A DNA stretch of 64,000 nucleotides from Orobanche coerulescens (lineage: Eukaryota > Streptophyta > Magnoliopsida > Lamiales > Orobanchaceae). The stretch is from assembly GCA_033398695.1 (NCBI GenBank), contig CM065814.1, forward strand, positions 103,976,501 to 104,040,500, given 5' to 3'. The notes beneath the pieces are model-generated. The model did no database searches. It worked only from the letters and a program-made list of their open reading frames with translations, and was not told the origin of the DNA. The position numbers and the translations under genes are program-made. This document shows positions 11,201 to 22,164 of the stretch, piece by piece. Each line of letters begins with the position of its first letter. Position 1 is the stretch's first letter.

Positions 11201-12138
11201 AGTCCAATGCCCATTACTAGGATTTCATGTATACCTATGTTAACTGGAAAGGCCATGTCTGGATGAGTACAATTTGTTAAGTACATCAGACTTCCTATAA
11301 CACGTTAATATTCTAATTGAGCTACTGTTTATGATTTGCTAGTAATCATATTTATGCTCAGATCAATGGGTGTCCTACAAATAGGACCATCAAAAGCATT
11401 GAATTTTTTGAGCACTTCCTCAACTTAGTGAGATTGTGACAAGATAATTCCATCTTGAGTTCTATGAATTTAATTACCTAGGATTACATCAACATTGCCC
11501 ATGTCTTTCATGTCAAAATTTCTTTTTGTTTCCATGATTAACTCATGACTACTACCCATTATCAATATGTCATCTACATATAGACATACAACTACATATG
11601 TATTTGATGTACCTTTGACATAATCACATTTGTCACACTCATTGATTCTAAAACCATTTGATAACATCGTGTTATCAAATTTAACATGCCATTGTTTTGA
11701 TGTTTGCTTAAGTCCATACAATGACCTGATTAATTTTCACACCTTTTTCTCTTGACCCGGTGCAACAAACCCTTCGGGTTGTTCCATGTAAATTTCTTCT
11801 TCTAATTCACCATTCAGAAACACAGTCTTCACATCCATTTTAAGAATATCAAGATTGTGTAATGCAGAAATCGAGAGGAGCACCCTAATAGATGTTATTC
11901 TACTGTTGAGTAAGTGTCAAAGGAATCATATCCTTCTCGTTGTTTAAACCCTTTAGTAGCTACCCGGGCTTTAAATTTATCAATGGTTCCATATGCTTTA
12001 TATTTCTTCCTTATGATCCACTTGCATCTTAAAGATTTATAGCCCAGGGGAAGATAAACTAACTTTCAAGTATGATTTTGCAGAATGGATTCCATTTCAC
12101 TATTAATGGCTTCTTCCCAGAGTGTTCCATCTGGATTG
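11201..12138 (-). pseudogene. Copia reverse transcriptase, main part (CO1)
   Basis: The minus strand holds MYGLKQTSKQWHVKFD, CDYVKG and the catalytic box CLYVDDILIMGSS with its first Asp codon at 11572-11574. The segment near 11950-12050 encodes the conserved start with CKWIIRKKYKAYGTIDKFKAR, and EEAINSEME follows near 12115. Stops and frame changes lie between these blocks, for example in the palm after LGN near 11470 and around 11720-11930. The copia RT continues upstream at 14131 beyond the nested LTR; the codons on either side join as SSPDGTLWEEA once the LTR and one target copy are ignored. No longer functional. Confidence 0.87.
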
Positions 12139-14130
12139 TGTAATATCTGTACTTCTATTTTTAATAATTGTCATTTTTTATGAATTTCATGGACTGTGTC
12201 GTAATTTTTCTGGATAATTATGATGGATTTGTGTGTTTGTATTCAGTGTTACCTGATAGTGGAATCATATGTTTAATCTATGCTTGACTTGACTGTTATT
12301 ATTCCACATCAATACCTCGTTGTTGTTGGTTATTATCGAATTTGGTACCTTCTGGGATGTGTTCATTCTGACCGGACCTTACGATTATTATGCTGGAAGA
12401 AAGCAGTTAGCACACGCTAAACTGTGTAGATAGCACGCGCTAATAAGGCAAGTGTAGCGCACGTTAATGTTGTCACATAATGCGCGTTACTCCAGCGGTA
12501 CAGAAGGTTTTTAGGTACTTTACTCCGGACAAGATCGAATAGGTAGCGCATGCTACTCCGAACGGTGGCGCGCTAAGTAGCCTGTTAGCATATGTGGCTT
12601 TTTCGTAGCGCACGCTATTTTGGAGAGGCAATACGATCAGATGTTCTGTACTGGACAGTATCGAACGGTAGCGCATGCTACGCTGGTCGACAGCGCGCGC
12701 TACGTAGCTTGTTATAGCACGTTAATTATGTGGTTACACATGCTATTTTGGCCGGACAGTAGAGGCAGAAGGTTTCTGGACATTGGGGACGAATAGGTAG
12801 CGCATGCTAGCCAGTCGATAGCGCGTGCTAATGTGTTTGGTAGCGCACGTTAATGTTCGTGTAGCGTACGCTATTAGGACTAGGAAGAACCTTCTGGAAT
12901 TAGACAGTAAGACCAAGTAATGTCGGTGGGATTAATTAGCTCACGTTAATTCTAGATGGTAACGCACGCTAACGGGTCAAGACTGAAGCTTCTAGAGCTG
13001 CGTTAGCCAGTTAACTCATGATAACTGTTAGTTCTAGCGTGCGCTAATGCGCGTCAGTATATAGGATCTGGACAGTTAACTTTCGTCATTTTTCATTCCT
13101 CTTCTTCTCCTCCGACGTTCTGGGTGATTCCAAGGTTGTGGAAGTCGGGATTTCGACTGAATATCCTCTAGCATCAATTCCTTTCAACTCCTAGCATGGA
13201 TTTATCAACTTTCTAACACCCTTCACTGTCCGATTCAAGGTAATATTCCTTAGAACCCTAATTTCAGGAAGTTTGGGGGTTTTGGTGGATTTTGTTTTCC
13301 CAACAGATGTGGCTTCGGTGTATAATCATGTTCTTATGTATTCCTCAAAGTTTTATGGATTGATTCCGAGTTTTCTTTCGTTGATCGAGTATAATTTAGA
13401 GAGCCTCCGTAGTGTTCGATAAATTGCTCCTAAGGGTAGAACTTAGGGTAATTCTTGGTTTTCCAGTAAAATTGTAGTTGATTGAGTCTCGATTCTTATT
13501 AGGAACATAAATTGAAAGATAGTTCGAACTGAGGCCTTTTTCATTCGTCGTTCCTTCGTGTGTTAGAAATCCAGGCAAGTACTTTATTGCACTAGTTTAT
13601 GACATGCATTTCTATGATAAAATTGTGATTTCTGTGTGTTGTGAGGATGTACTCGGGGTACTCTCACCTAGGGATTGCTCGACGGGGCACACAGGGACTT
13701 GGTCGGATGGCCTTGCGTGAGGGTTACCTTCAAGGTGGCGGTATTCTCACCTGGGTATTCCCCCCAAAAGGGGTGGAATATTTATACAATTCAGGTAACC
13801 TCGAGGATAAGGAGCTTACATGGAGTACACATGGAGTAGACGACCATACTTGATGTTAAAGAGCTCAAGTCAGTAGTTTTTTTGGGAAAGTCGATGTCCA
13901 TTTTCATTTAAACAGTGTTGCATTTTATGTCGTTGTAATGTGCCGGATAAAAATCTTGTGTTATGTTTGGATTAAGTGAAACTTTCATATTTTGGCCAAG
14001 GCCATGGCCCAACTGTCGTTTTTGATCATATATTGTATTATCATGTTATTGTTATGTGTGATGTCAACCTGGTAGGCCCTAGTGGGTCCTACGGCGTGTA
14101 ATTACCCAAAACGAAAATTGGGGTGTTACA
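12139..14130 (+). mobile_element. Solo gypsy LTR, family B (1992 bp), in copia RT
   Basis: It starts TGTAATATCTG and ends GGGGTGTTACA. The flanks are GATTG (12134-12138) and GACTG (14131-14135), a 5-bp duplication with one difference. The copia reading frame resumes across it. There are no internal coding domains. It holds an array of palindrome-bearing units at 12400-13050 and differs from family A in sequence while sharing the termini and the palindrome. Confidence 0.9.
12400..13050 (+). repeat. Array of TAGCGCACGCTA-type palindromes in the family B LTR
   Basis: About fifteen motif variants lie here, such as TAGCACGCGCTAA near 12432, TAGCGCACGTTAA near 12454, TAGCGCATGCTA near 12542, 12669 and 12798, and TAGCGTACGCTA near 12862. 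Some sit in longer repeated units that also contain GAAGGTTT and a GACGAATAGG or GATCGAATAGG word, at about 12505 and 12768. Confidence 0.85.
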
Positions 14131-14574
14131 GACTGGACATGGCCTCTTTGATAGAACTAGGCTCATCATCCAACATGAAAGTGATCAAATCGGGCCCAAA
14201 TGATTTAGCTATTTTTACTCATCTACCACATCTCAGTTCTACATCTTTCGATGTTTCAACACTCAATGTGTACTTCATCGCAGTCTCATATGTTCTTTTA
14301 TTAGAACTAGGTTCAGCACTATTTTTACAAAGAAAGATATTTCCGAAGAATGTAGCATTTCTTGATTCAATCGTTGTACACTCAGTAATTTCAGAATTTT
14401 CTGACTTGTGTACTAAGAATATGTATGCCATACTTTGTATGGATAACCAATAAAGACACAATCAAACGTCTTAGGTCCAAATTTTACTTGTTTGGGTTCT
14501 GGTATTGCTACCTTAGCCAAACACCCCCACACTTTGAGGTATTTATAAGATGGTTTACCATTTTTCCACATCTC
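14131..14574 (-). pseudogene. Copia integrase-RT connector (CO1)
   Basis: On the minus strand the sequence between the integrase and the RT start reads DEPSSIKEAM at the nested-LTR edge. Upstream it holds a degraded connector with the integrase C-terminal region, containing words such as AKVAIPEPK and RLGPKTFDCVFIGY in the 14460-14520 area. This is the usual copia post-integrase segment. Several stops are present. It adds no catalytic residue. Confidence 0.6.
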
Positions 14575-15550
14575 CTAGGGTGTCTTATCTTTACCTTTAC
14601 TAGGTATCTTATTCAATATGTGGTTGGTTGTTACAACAGCTTCCCCCCAGATATTCTCAGATAATCCATAATTGATGAACATGGCATTCATTATTTCTTT
14701 TAAAGTTCGATTTTTGCATTCAACGGCACCATTAGATTGTGGTGCATACGGTGCAGTCGTTTGATAAATTATGCATGATTCAACACATAATTCTTCAAAA
14801 GGTGCAACATATTCTCCACCTCTATCACTTCGAACCATTTTGATCTTTTTGCTAAGTTGATTTTCAACTTCAACTTTATAGTTTTTAAAAGCTTCTATAG
14901 CTCCATATTTGCTTCTTAACAAGTATAAGTAGCATACCGGGTGCAATCATCAATGAAAGTAATAAAATACTTTTTACCACCTCTAGTTTGAATTATTTTA
15001 AAATCAAATACATCAGTATGAATTAAACCTAGAGGTTCAGTACACCTTTCTACTAAACGAAAAGGTAATTTGGTCATTCTGGCTTCAACACAAACTCTAC
15101 ATTTCTTTTGTGAATCAGATTTTGAAGTTGGAAGTAATTCCAAATTCATAAGTTGTTTTATCGCATTTAGATTTATATGTCCTAATCTAACATGCCATAA
15201 ATCAGAATGCTCCAGCGTATAAGCAGAAGAATAATATTTCTCATTAGTACTTGTTTTGGTTGTACGACGCACAACCATTACATTTATTTTTAATAGACCA
15301 AAATCAAGATAATCACGGCCTAGAAATTGACCAAACTTGCTCAGTACAAACTTCTTAGCCTCAAACACTAGTCTGAAGCCATGTTCCACCAACAGTGAGC
15401 CAGAGACCAGATTCATGCGGATGTTCGGGACATACAGTACATCCTTCAACACCAGTTCTTTTCCTGAAGTTAAATTCAGAACCACATTTCCAATTCCAGC
15501 GACCTCCGAAGATGAAGAATTTCCTATACGCAGCTTCCTACCAGTTGTAG
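14575..15550 (-). pseudogene. Copia integrase (CO1)
   Basis: The pre-integrase finger reads [18 protein letters not shown] and [10 protein letters not shown], giving an H-H-C-C set. The core has Asp in [11 protein letters not shown], Asp in MVRSDRGGEYV and Glu in SNGAVECKNRTLKE, so the D,D-E triad is readable. A frame change occurs near 14920-14945, inside [21 protein letters not shown], where the two open frames overlap. The DDE integrase inserts element cDNA. Position between protease and RT defines the copia order. The N-terminal part recurs in the duplicated unit at 16366-17650. Confidence 0.88.
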
Positions 15551-15690
15551 GGGTATAAGTGGAAAACATCTCCTCGTCGGAGCACACGTGATGAGTGGCT
15601 CCAGTATGAATGAACCACTCTCTTGGGTTGTCAACCATATTTGCCTAAAAAACCATGGCAGCTTTGTCAGAATCATAAAGATCCTCGAAA
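15551..15690 (-). pseudogene. Copia protease with lost catalytic Asp (CO1, downstream copy)
   Basis: The minus strand reads [20 protein letters not shown], followed by [17 protein letters not shown]. Copia proteases have D-[ST]-G-A-T in this place, and here the Asp is His. The same His is present in the duplicated copy near 16812-16840, so the change predates the duplication. Without that Asp the aspartic protease cannot work. Confidence 0.8.
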
Positions 15691-16260
15691 ACATAAACTT
15701 GCTCTTCTGGTGCTTCAAACACCATTGCACACATATCGCAATCATTAAGCTCCTAGCCCAGGACCGTGTTCAGCTAGGTGAGCACTTGACTTCCCTTTCT
15801 TTGGTCTTTTGGACACTTTGGGCTTTCTGCAGTCCTTAGCCATATGGTTTGGCTTACCATAGTTCTGACAATTGCCAGTAAATTTCCAAACCTTGGTAGG
15901 CTGCTTCTCTTCATTGTTCAGTGCCGATGAAACTTTTCCTTTGATGAAGTTGCCATGCTCCATCAAGTTTGCATGAGCTTCAATTGCAACAAACAACTTG
16001 CCTGACTTAATTTCAGACTTTCGATTGTCCTCTTCAATACAAAGATGAACAACCAAATCTTCAAGAGACATCTCCTTTCTCTTTTTTTCAAGTAATTCTT
16101 GAAATCTTTCCAGCCTAGTGGCAGTTTTTCAATCACACACGCCACTTGGAAAGATTCAATCAGACTCATGCCCCCAGCATGAATCTCATGCAGAAATAAT
16201 TGCAACTCTTGGACTTGAGATAAAGCAGTTTTCGTATCAATAATCTTCTAGTCCAAAAAC
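15691..16260 (-). pseudogene. Copia gag 3' part with damaged zinc knuckle (CO1, downstream copy)
   Basis: Blocks on the minus strand are VACVIEKLPLGWKDFKNYL, then (in another frame) MSLEDLVVHLCIEEDNRKSE, and a knuckle CQNYGKPNHMAKDC. Gag forms the particle and the knuckle binds RNA. The knuckle should be C-x2-C-x4-H-x4-C, but its second Cys is Tyr. A one-base frame change lies near 16070-16090. The N-terminal part of gag is missing in this copy; instead the sequence runs back into leader-like DNA near 16300, which is the duplication joint. Confidence 0.82.
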
Positions 16261-16365
16261 TTACCGACCACTAATTTCTTCGCTCTGGCATCCTTAGTCT
16301 TAAAATAATTGAAACTGCAGATTTTATGACATGTTAAATGTCCATATGAGTGACTTTTAATTTCA

Positions 16366-17650
16366 AAATTCATAAGTTTTTTTATCGCATTTAGATTTAT
16401 ATGTCCTAATCTAACATGCCATAAATCAGAATGCTGAAGCATATAAGCAGAAGAATAATCTTTCTTGTTAGTACTTGTTTTGGTTGCACAACGCACAACC
16501 ATTACATTTATTTTGAATAGACCAAAATCAAGATAATCACGGCCTAGAAATTTACCAAACTTGCTCAGTACAAACTTCTTAGCCTCAAACACTAGTCTGA
16601 AGCCATGTTCCACCAACAGTGAGTCAGAGACCAGATTCTTGCGGATGTTTGGGACATGCAGTACATCATTCAACACCAGTTCTTTTCCAGAAGTTAAATT
16701 CAGAACCACATTTCCAATTCCATCGACCTTAGAAGATGGGGAATTTCCCATACGCAGCTTCCTACCAGTTGTAGGGGTATAAGTGGAAAACATCTCCTAG
16801 TCGGAGCACACGTGATGAGTGGCTCCAGTATGAATGAACCACTCTCTTGGGTTGTCAACCATATTTGCCTAAAAAACCATGGCAGTTTTGTCAGAATCAT
16901 AAAGATCCTCGAAAACATAAACTTGCTCTTCTGGTGCTTCAAACACCATTGCACACATATCGAAATCATTAAGCTCCTAGCCCAGGACCGTGTTCAGCAA
17001 GGTGAGCACTTGACTTCCCTTTCTTTGGTCTGTTGGACACTTTGGGCTTTCTGCAGTCCTTAGCCATATGGTTTGGCTTACCATAGTTCTGACAATTGCC
17101 AGTAAATTTTCAAACCTTGGTAGGCTGCTTCTCTTCATTGTTCAGTGCCGATGAAACTTTTCTTTTGATGAAGTTGCCATGCTCCATCAAGTTTGCATGA
17201 GCTTCAATCGCAACAAACAACTTGCCTGACTTAGTTTCAGACTTTCGATTGTCCTCTTCAATACAAAGATGAACAACCAAATCTTCAAGAGACATCTCCT
17301 TTCTCTTTTTTTTCAAGTAATTCTTGAAATCTTTCCAGCCTAGTGGCAGCTTTTCAATCACACACGCCACTTGGAAAGATTCACTCATAATCATGCCCTC
17401 AGCATGAATCTCATGCAAAAGTAATTGCAACTCTTGGACTTGAGATAAAGTAGTTTTCGTATCAACCATCTTGTAGTCCAAAAACTTACTGACCACTAAT
17501 TTCTTTGCTCTGGCATCCTCAGTCTTAAAATAATTGAAACTTACCGACCACTAATTTCTTCGCTCTGGCATCTTGTATTAAAATAATTGAAACTGCAGAT
17601 TTTATGACATGCTAAATGTCCATAAGAGTGACTTTTCATTTCAACAATCA
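16366..17650 (-). repeat. Upstream copy of a 1.2-kb tandem duplication in CO1 (leader-gag-PR-preIN)
   Basis: The segment at about 15140-16365 is repeated here with an offset of 1224 bp (for example 15337 and 16561, 15588 and 16812 start the same blocks). It again carries gag (MSLEDLVVHLCIEEDNRKSE), protease with the same Asp-to-His change, and the start of the integrase finger. Near 17466-17590 a further local duplication of about 54 bp is seen (ACCACTAATTTCTT repeated). Differences between the two copies are scattered base changes, so the event is not recent. Confidence 0.9.
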
Positions 17651-17726
17651 AGAGAGTGATTTTTCATTTCAGCAGTAAGGAGGAAAATGTACTGTTTCAT
17701 TTCAACAGTCAGGAGGAGTTTAAGAG

Positions 17727-18232
17727 TATAAAATCAGGTCTGCTTGGCAGCACAAAATTATTATTCGTGCCCAAGCCCAAGACCCAAAACACCACCCAAA
17801 TACCAGAACCAAGATCCAAGGTCCAAGGTCCACAGTTCATGGTCCATGAGCCCGAGCTCGAGCTGAGTCGAGCCGAGCTGGATGGACGGACGAGCGGGCG
17901 TGCGTGTGCGTGTGTGGTCAAGTCAACTCCAAGTCTAGGTGCATAGTCTTAGTCATATTGTACACAACCAACTCTCTCCACTTTATTAAGTGTATTAAAC
18001 TTTATCACATATTCAATGTGGAATGATTCTTCATATTCCCATTCATTTCCAAATGCCCTTCCAAATAGCCAATTTCATTCATTAATTTCTCACTCAGCAA
18101 AAATCAGTTTTGATAAATTAGATATACTATGATTATCTACTTCGTACGTAGATTAATCTCCGACTATTTAATTTCACATAAATTAAATATTTTAGCCATT
18201 AAAAAATCAATTAAAACTGATTTTTTGCAACA
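17727..18232 (-). repeat. 5' LTR of copia CO1
   Basis: It begins on the minus strand at 18232 with TGTTGCAAAAAATC and pairs with 5685-6192. The far end aligns at TATAAAATCAGG, where the other LTR has TGCTAAATCAGG, so one terminal base has changed. The two LTRs differ at many sites, which suggests an old insertion. Confidence 0.78.
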
Positions 18233-18644
18233 ATATGAACCTATATTACATTATATTTAGCTGAGGAGATTTCAATATTGGGTAAATTGAAGCATCAAAC
18301 AAGTCTAAGACACGTGTAAAAAGATTTTTTTTACAGAATCAAGCTTCAGACATGTGCGAGAAGAAGCGTAGAGATTCAAGTCCAGTTGAACACCAATCTC
18401 TATGAACGGTGTGTAACATCCCCAAACTCTGGGTAGTTATAGTGTCGTGAATCCCTTGAGAGACCCATAAGGCTATATTAATCAGAATTAATGCAAGTAT
18501 AAGTTTTAAGAAAAGTTTGATTATTAAACAACCATCCAAAAGGAAAGTGAAGATATAGATATTCTTTTTATTACATCAAATGACAATAAAATAAACTTAC
18601 ACTACACCAAAAACATGATTTTATGACATTGAAACTCTCTGGAT

Positions 18645-18775
18645 TTGTGACTGTCAATGACAGTCACAACTTTATGACTGCCAATAACAGTCACAAAAGA
18701 CCAAACAATGATAAATTCAAATGTGTGTGACTGTTAATAACTAGCACAAATGTTGTGACTGGCTTGAACAGTCAT
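18645..18775. repeat. Left subterminal repeats of the CACTA element
   Basis: Inverted pairs such as GTGACTGTC/GACAGTCAC and ATGACTG/CAGTCAC recur with short spacers. In this superfamily subterminal repeats bind the TNPA-type protein. Confidence 0.85.
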
Positions 18776-19186
18776 AAACTTTTCTTTCTCTTTTCCTTTT
18801 TCTTTAATCTCTCAAACAAGTCGGTTCTCTCTCTCTCACTATTTCTCTTTCTCACTGTACCCCTCTAACCTCTCTCTCCTTCCCTAAAATAAACACACAC
18901 GCACACCGAAATCAACACACCACCAAATATTCCCTAAAATTAAATCGACACCCAAATATGCAGACCCACCGCAGCAGAGAGGCGAGTGGCGCGGCTGATA
19001 GGAGGTGGGCGATGTTGTGATAGTTGCCAGAATCTAGGGTAGGAGTTCTGGTTTGAGGGTCGCTGGCTGGGCTGTGGGTTTATGTTAATTGGTAAGTGGT
19101 TCTTCTATTTTTCCTGATTTTTTGTTGTTAATTTTGTTATGACGTGGTGTATGTGTAATGAACCTTGATGATAAAATTCATTAAGG

Positions 19187-19475
19187 GGACCAAGAGCTTG
19201 TTGCCCGAGAGCGGCAGCACCAAGGATGACCTCAAGCTTCCAACTGATGATACTTTGCTTGGACAGGTTAGGTTTCTTTCAGCATTTTATTGGCTGACTT
19301 GAAATTGTTGGTCATCAATATAACTCACCTGTCATTATAAAGCGTCTTGTTCTCTCGACTAAATGTGCAGATGAAGGATGTCTTTGCAGAGGGAAAAGAC
19401 CTTGTTGTGAGTGTTATGTCTGCCATGGGAGAAGAGCAGATCTGTGTCGTCAATGATATTACTGGTTCTAAGTAG
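19187..19475 (+). pseudogene. Captured C-terminal fragment of eIF5A with one intron
   Basis: Exon 19187-19266 encodes SLLPESGSTKDDL and LPTDDTLLGQ. A GT...CAG intron (19267-19370) follows, then exon 19371-19475 encodes AEGKDLVVSVMSAMGEEQI and ends ITGSK with TAG. This matches the C-terminal OB-fold end of plant translation factor eIF5A, including the position of the stop. Only about 62 of some 160 residues are present; the N-terminal domain with the hypusine lysine is absent, so it cannot work as eIF5A. The kept intron shows that the fragment was taken from genomic DNA rather than from mRNA. It is transcribed, if at all, as part of the transposon. Changes such as MKD for IKD and CVVND near the end suggest decay. 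Confidence 0.88.
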
Positions 19476-20344
19476 ATTGTTTTGCCTGGTCAGTCTGAAT
19501 GATGCTTATTTTAAAATGCAATTGAGATGGACATGATAGTTTATAGATTGTTGAATGTGGGGTGGGGTTGGGTGGACTTTGGGCCATCTACTATAGTATT
19601 GTTGTGACATGAGTTGTTGATGGGTTATATCATCTGCTATAAAATGCTGTTATATTAGGATCATATGAGTTTCAATGATGGTGTCTTTTTTTACGAAGAG
19701 ATATTTGAATCTCATCTTTTTTTTAATAAAGTGTTGGATAAATTGATTTCCCAACACTTCTACTACTGTTTTAGAGTATTAACTGAAGTAGAAAGAAACT
19801 GAACATGGGTTATGGTGTTTTATGCTTGTGAGAAGAATACTTGATGTTTTTGTTAGTACAAATTATGGCAGGACACATGATACACGGGGAGGAAAAGGAA
19901 TGCTTTGACTGTGTTTATGTTCACGAAAAAATTAACAAGAATTAAATGAAAGGAAAAGCGAAAAATGGGAAATCATTATTTTTGGCGCACTGGTCCTTGT
20001 TCTCTCCTGAATTGTTTCAAAGGTTACCATTTTTCAATTTTAAGTCGGTAGGCAGATTTCAAAGCATGTATTATGTTCTTAATTCTGAATTCTATTTGTT
20101 TTTTTGGTGCCTGATCGTTCTTCGGCCTTCAGCTTTCTTTGATCTTAAATTTCCAGGTAGGTAGTACTAAATATTAGCTAAACTGTAAATACAAATCTGG
20201 AATGATGTGTACTCTGTGCTGTGTGCTAGTATCTTTAGTTGAATATATGTGTTTTGTGAGTCGGTGGCTGCCATATATACTATTTTAGGGCCAAATGTAA
20301 TAGGGATTCTTACAAGGCTCAACTGTAATAGGGTTTGTTTTTCA

Positions 20345-20419
20345 GCGGCAGCATCATTACATCACGGGAGCGAAGCAAATAGGCCTGAATGCCAAACGAA
20401 ATCGAAAGGGAAAGGTAGG
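20345..20419 (+). other. Exon-like segment in the CACTA element, unidentified
   Basis: After TTTTTCAG at 20337-20344 an open stretch reads RQHHYITGAKQIGLNAKRN in one frame and is followed by GGTAGG, so it has the look of an internal exon with acceptor and donor sites. I do not recognise the protein. It lies between the eIF5A fragment and the nested MITE and could be a second captured piece. Confidence 0.3.
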
Positions 20420-21019
20420 AAATTTCTAGGTTTTGCTTAGAATGTTTGTAATTGGAATGTTTTGCTTAGAATTATGATTAATAATTTCTCCCAGCTTCGT
20501 GATGTGCTTTATGATGTGTGACTGCCTAAAACTTGTGTAAACATGATGTTCGCACCACTAAAACATGATTTTGTAATTCAATATATGCACCTATTTTGAT
20601 TTTAGTATGGTTTTAGGATTGATGATAGAATTCTGTTTTGAGTATGATTGGAATTTGTGTAAACATGATGTTTGCACCACTGAAAGTATTTTTGGATTTT
20701 TTATTTTCGCCTCTGAGAGAGGTTTCACACATCAGCCTTCCATACTCCCAGGAAAAGCTCGAACGACCTTTGTTGTACCCTCGTAGGCTTTCACGCTTAT
20801 AGTACGGATTCCAAACATTCATGATCTGACTGTGAATGAGTTGTCCCCTAAGTAGAGTCAAATCCATAGTGTGATTAGTCCGTCTCCGTTCGAATCAGAT
20901 GTCTATCTTTCATAAGTTAAAATTACTTGATGGTAATTACTTGAAGACTTCTTGTGATGATTTGGAGTTATTTTTTGAGTGGTCAAGACCAAAGTGATAT
21001 TGATGGTAGAGATTTATAC

Positions 21020-21530
21020 TAGTGTTCTAAAAATCGGCCTGGGCGGCCGCCTAGGCGGTGGCGCCGCGGCGCCTAGGCGCTAGGCGGCCCCCGGGTGCTC
21101 CGATTATGCCCTGGGCGTTTGTCCTGGGCGTTCGGGTGATTAATCGGCCGCCTAGGCGGGCTGGGAGGGCGCTCAGGCGGCTGGGCGGGCGCCTAGTAAG
21201 GCAAGCTAGGCGGGCGCCTAGGCGGGTAAACATTTTTTTTCATATTAGCGGTACTATAAATTTCTGAATTGAGATACTATGGACTATGTTATGCTTATAT
21301 CAATGTTTAACAATTTAATATATGATCGATTATATGTTTATTTAAATATTTAAATATTAGATGTTTTTTATTCTTTACATATATATAATTTTTATATGTA
21401 AAATAATTATTATAATAATAATAAATAAATCCGTCTGATCCGATTAATCCCCGACTAATCCCTGATTAATCCTCTGGGCGCTAGGCGTTAGCAATCCGAA
21501 CGCCTAGCGCCTAGCGTTTTTTAGAACCTT
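21020..21530. mobile_element. Mutator-type MITE nested in the CACTA element (511 bp)
   Basis: A perfect 9-bp direct repeat GATTTATAC flanks it (21011-21019 and 21531-21539), the duplication size of Mutator-like elements. The ends share GTTCTAAAAA in inverted orientation: left TAGTGTTCTAAAAATCG, right (reverse) AAGGTTCTAAAAAACG. The left third is built of repeated CGCCTAGGCG and GGCGCCTAGGCG palindromes and is very G+C rich, the centre is A+T rich, and the right end again has GCGCTAGGCG words. There is no transposase. Confidence 0.85.
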
Positions 21531-21818
21531 GATTTATACCAAGAACTATTAGGGAGAAAGAAGTTTTTCCAAGTTGAAGTTAGGGTCGGTCCTGCCTTGT
21601 CGTACAGTTTTTTCTTCTTTTTTCCTCTTTCAAGATGGATATACTAAGATGCATAATCTTGCAAGGTTCTTGAAATGATGAATCTGATGAGCTTTATTTA
21701 TTTGAACTTGCTCGATGCTACAACTATTAAAACTATAATATAATACTGCACAAAAAGGTGTTTTATCTTCATTTATTTTGGTTAATGACTGATTTAGATT
21801 TTTTATTTTATTTTTCAG

Positions 21819-21914
21819 ATGAAAGGTGCTCCTGAAATGGTCGTCTTAGCAGACATAGCTCCACCTGTATGTTCCACGGATGAAGCTTGTGATTCTATTA
21901 GTGCAACTTGTTAG
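21819..21914 (+). other. Terminal exon-like segment in the CACTA element, unidentified
   Basis: After TTTTTCAG a stretch reads MKGAPEMVVLADIAPPVC, then STDEACDSISATC and a TAG stop at 21912-21914. It has an acceptor-like pyrimidine tract. I do not recognise a family; it may be the last exon of a captured gene or chance. Confidence 0.3.
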
Positions 21915-22164
21915 TTGTTGGTATTTTTCAATGTACAACTAATACTATGTACTTTTTTTTGTCCACAATAGGTTGGTTCGGAGTGTTTTTCTACACGTGT
22001 TAATTTTAAGCACTAGATTATGATTTGTAAAAAATAATTTGATTGTTATGTGAATACATTGAGAAATATGATCGGATGGCATTATGAATTCCTTGTGAAA
22101 AATTATTGAATTACATGTAGAACAAATTGTGGTTTTAATATTTTCTTTTGTATATTTTACAACA

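Larger units (their letters stand above)
5685..18232 (-). mobile_element. Ty1/copia element CO1, minus strand, split by two gypsy solo LTRs
   Basis: Related LTRs lie at 5685-6192 (3') and 17727-18232 (5'). Between them, on the minus strand, are gag, protease, integrase, RT and RNase H in the copia order. The flanks are ATATA (5680-5684) and ATATG (18233-18237), a plausible 5-bp target duplication with one change. Gypsy LTRs at 7162-11053 and 12139-14130 are nested in the coding region, and a 1.2-kb segment is tandemly duplicated (15140-17650). Without the nested LTRs and the duplication the element would be about 5.4 kb, a normal copia size. No primer binding site for initiator tRNA-Met is obvious beside the 5' LTR. 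Stops and lost residues make it non-autonomous. Confidence 0.88.

Noticed and set aside
19187..19475. A functional eIF5A gene
   Set aside because: Only the C-terminal exons are present, the hypusine site is missing, and the fragment lies inside a CACTA element.
21051..21267. Arg/Pro-rich open frames on both strands
   Set aside because: They are translations of the G+C-rich palindromes of the MITE.
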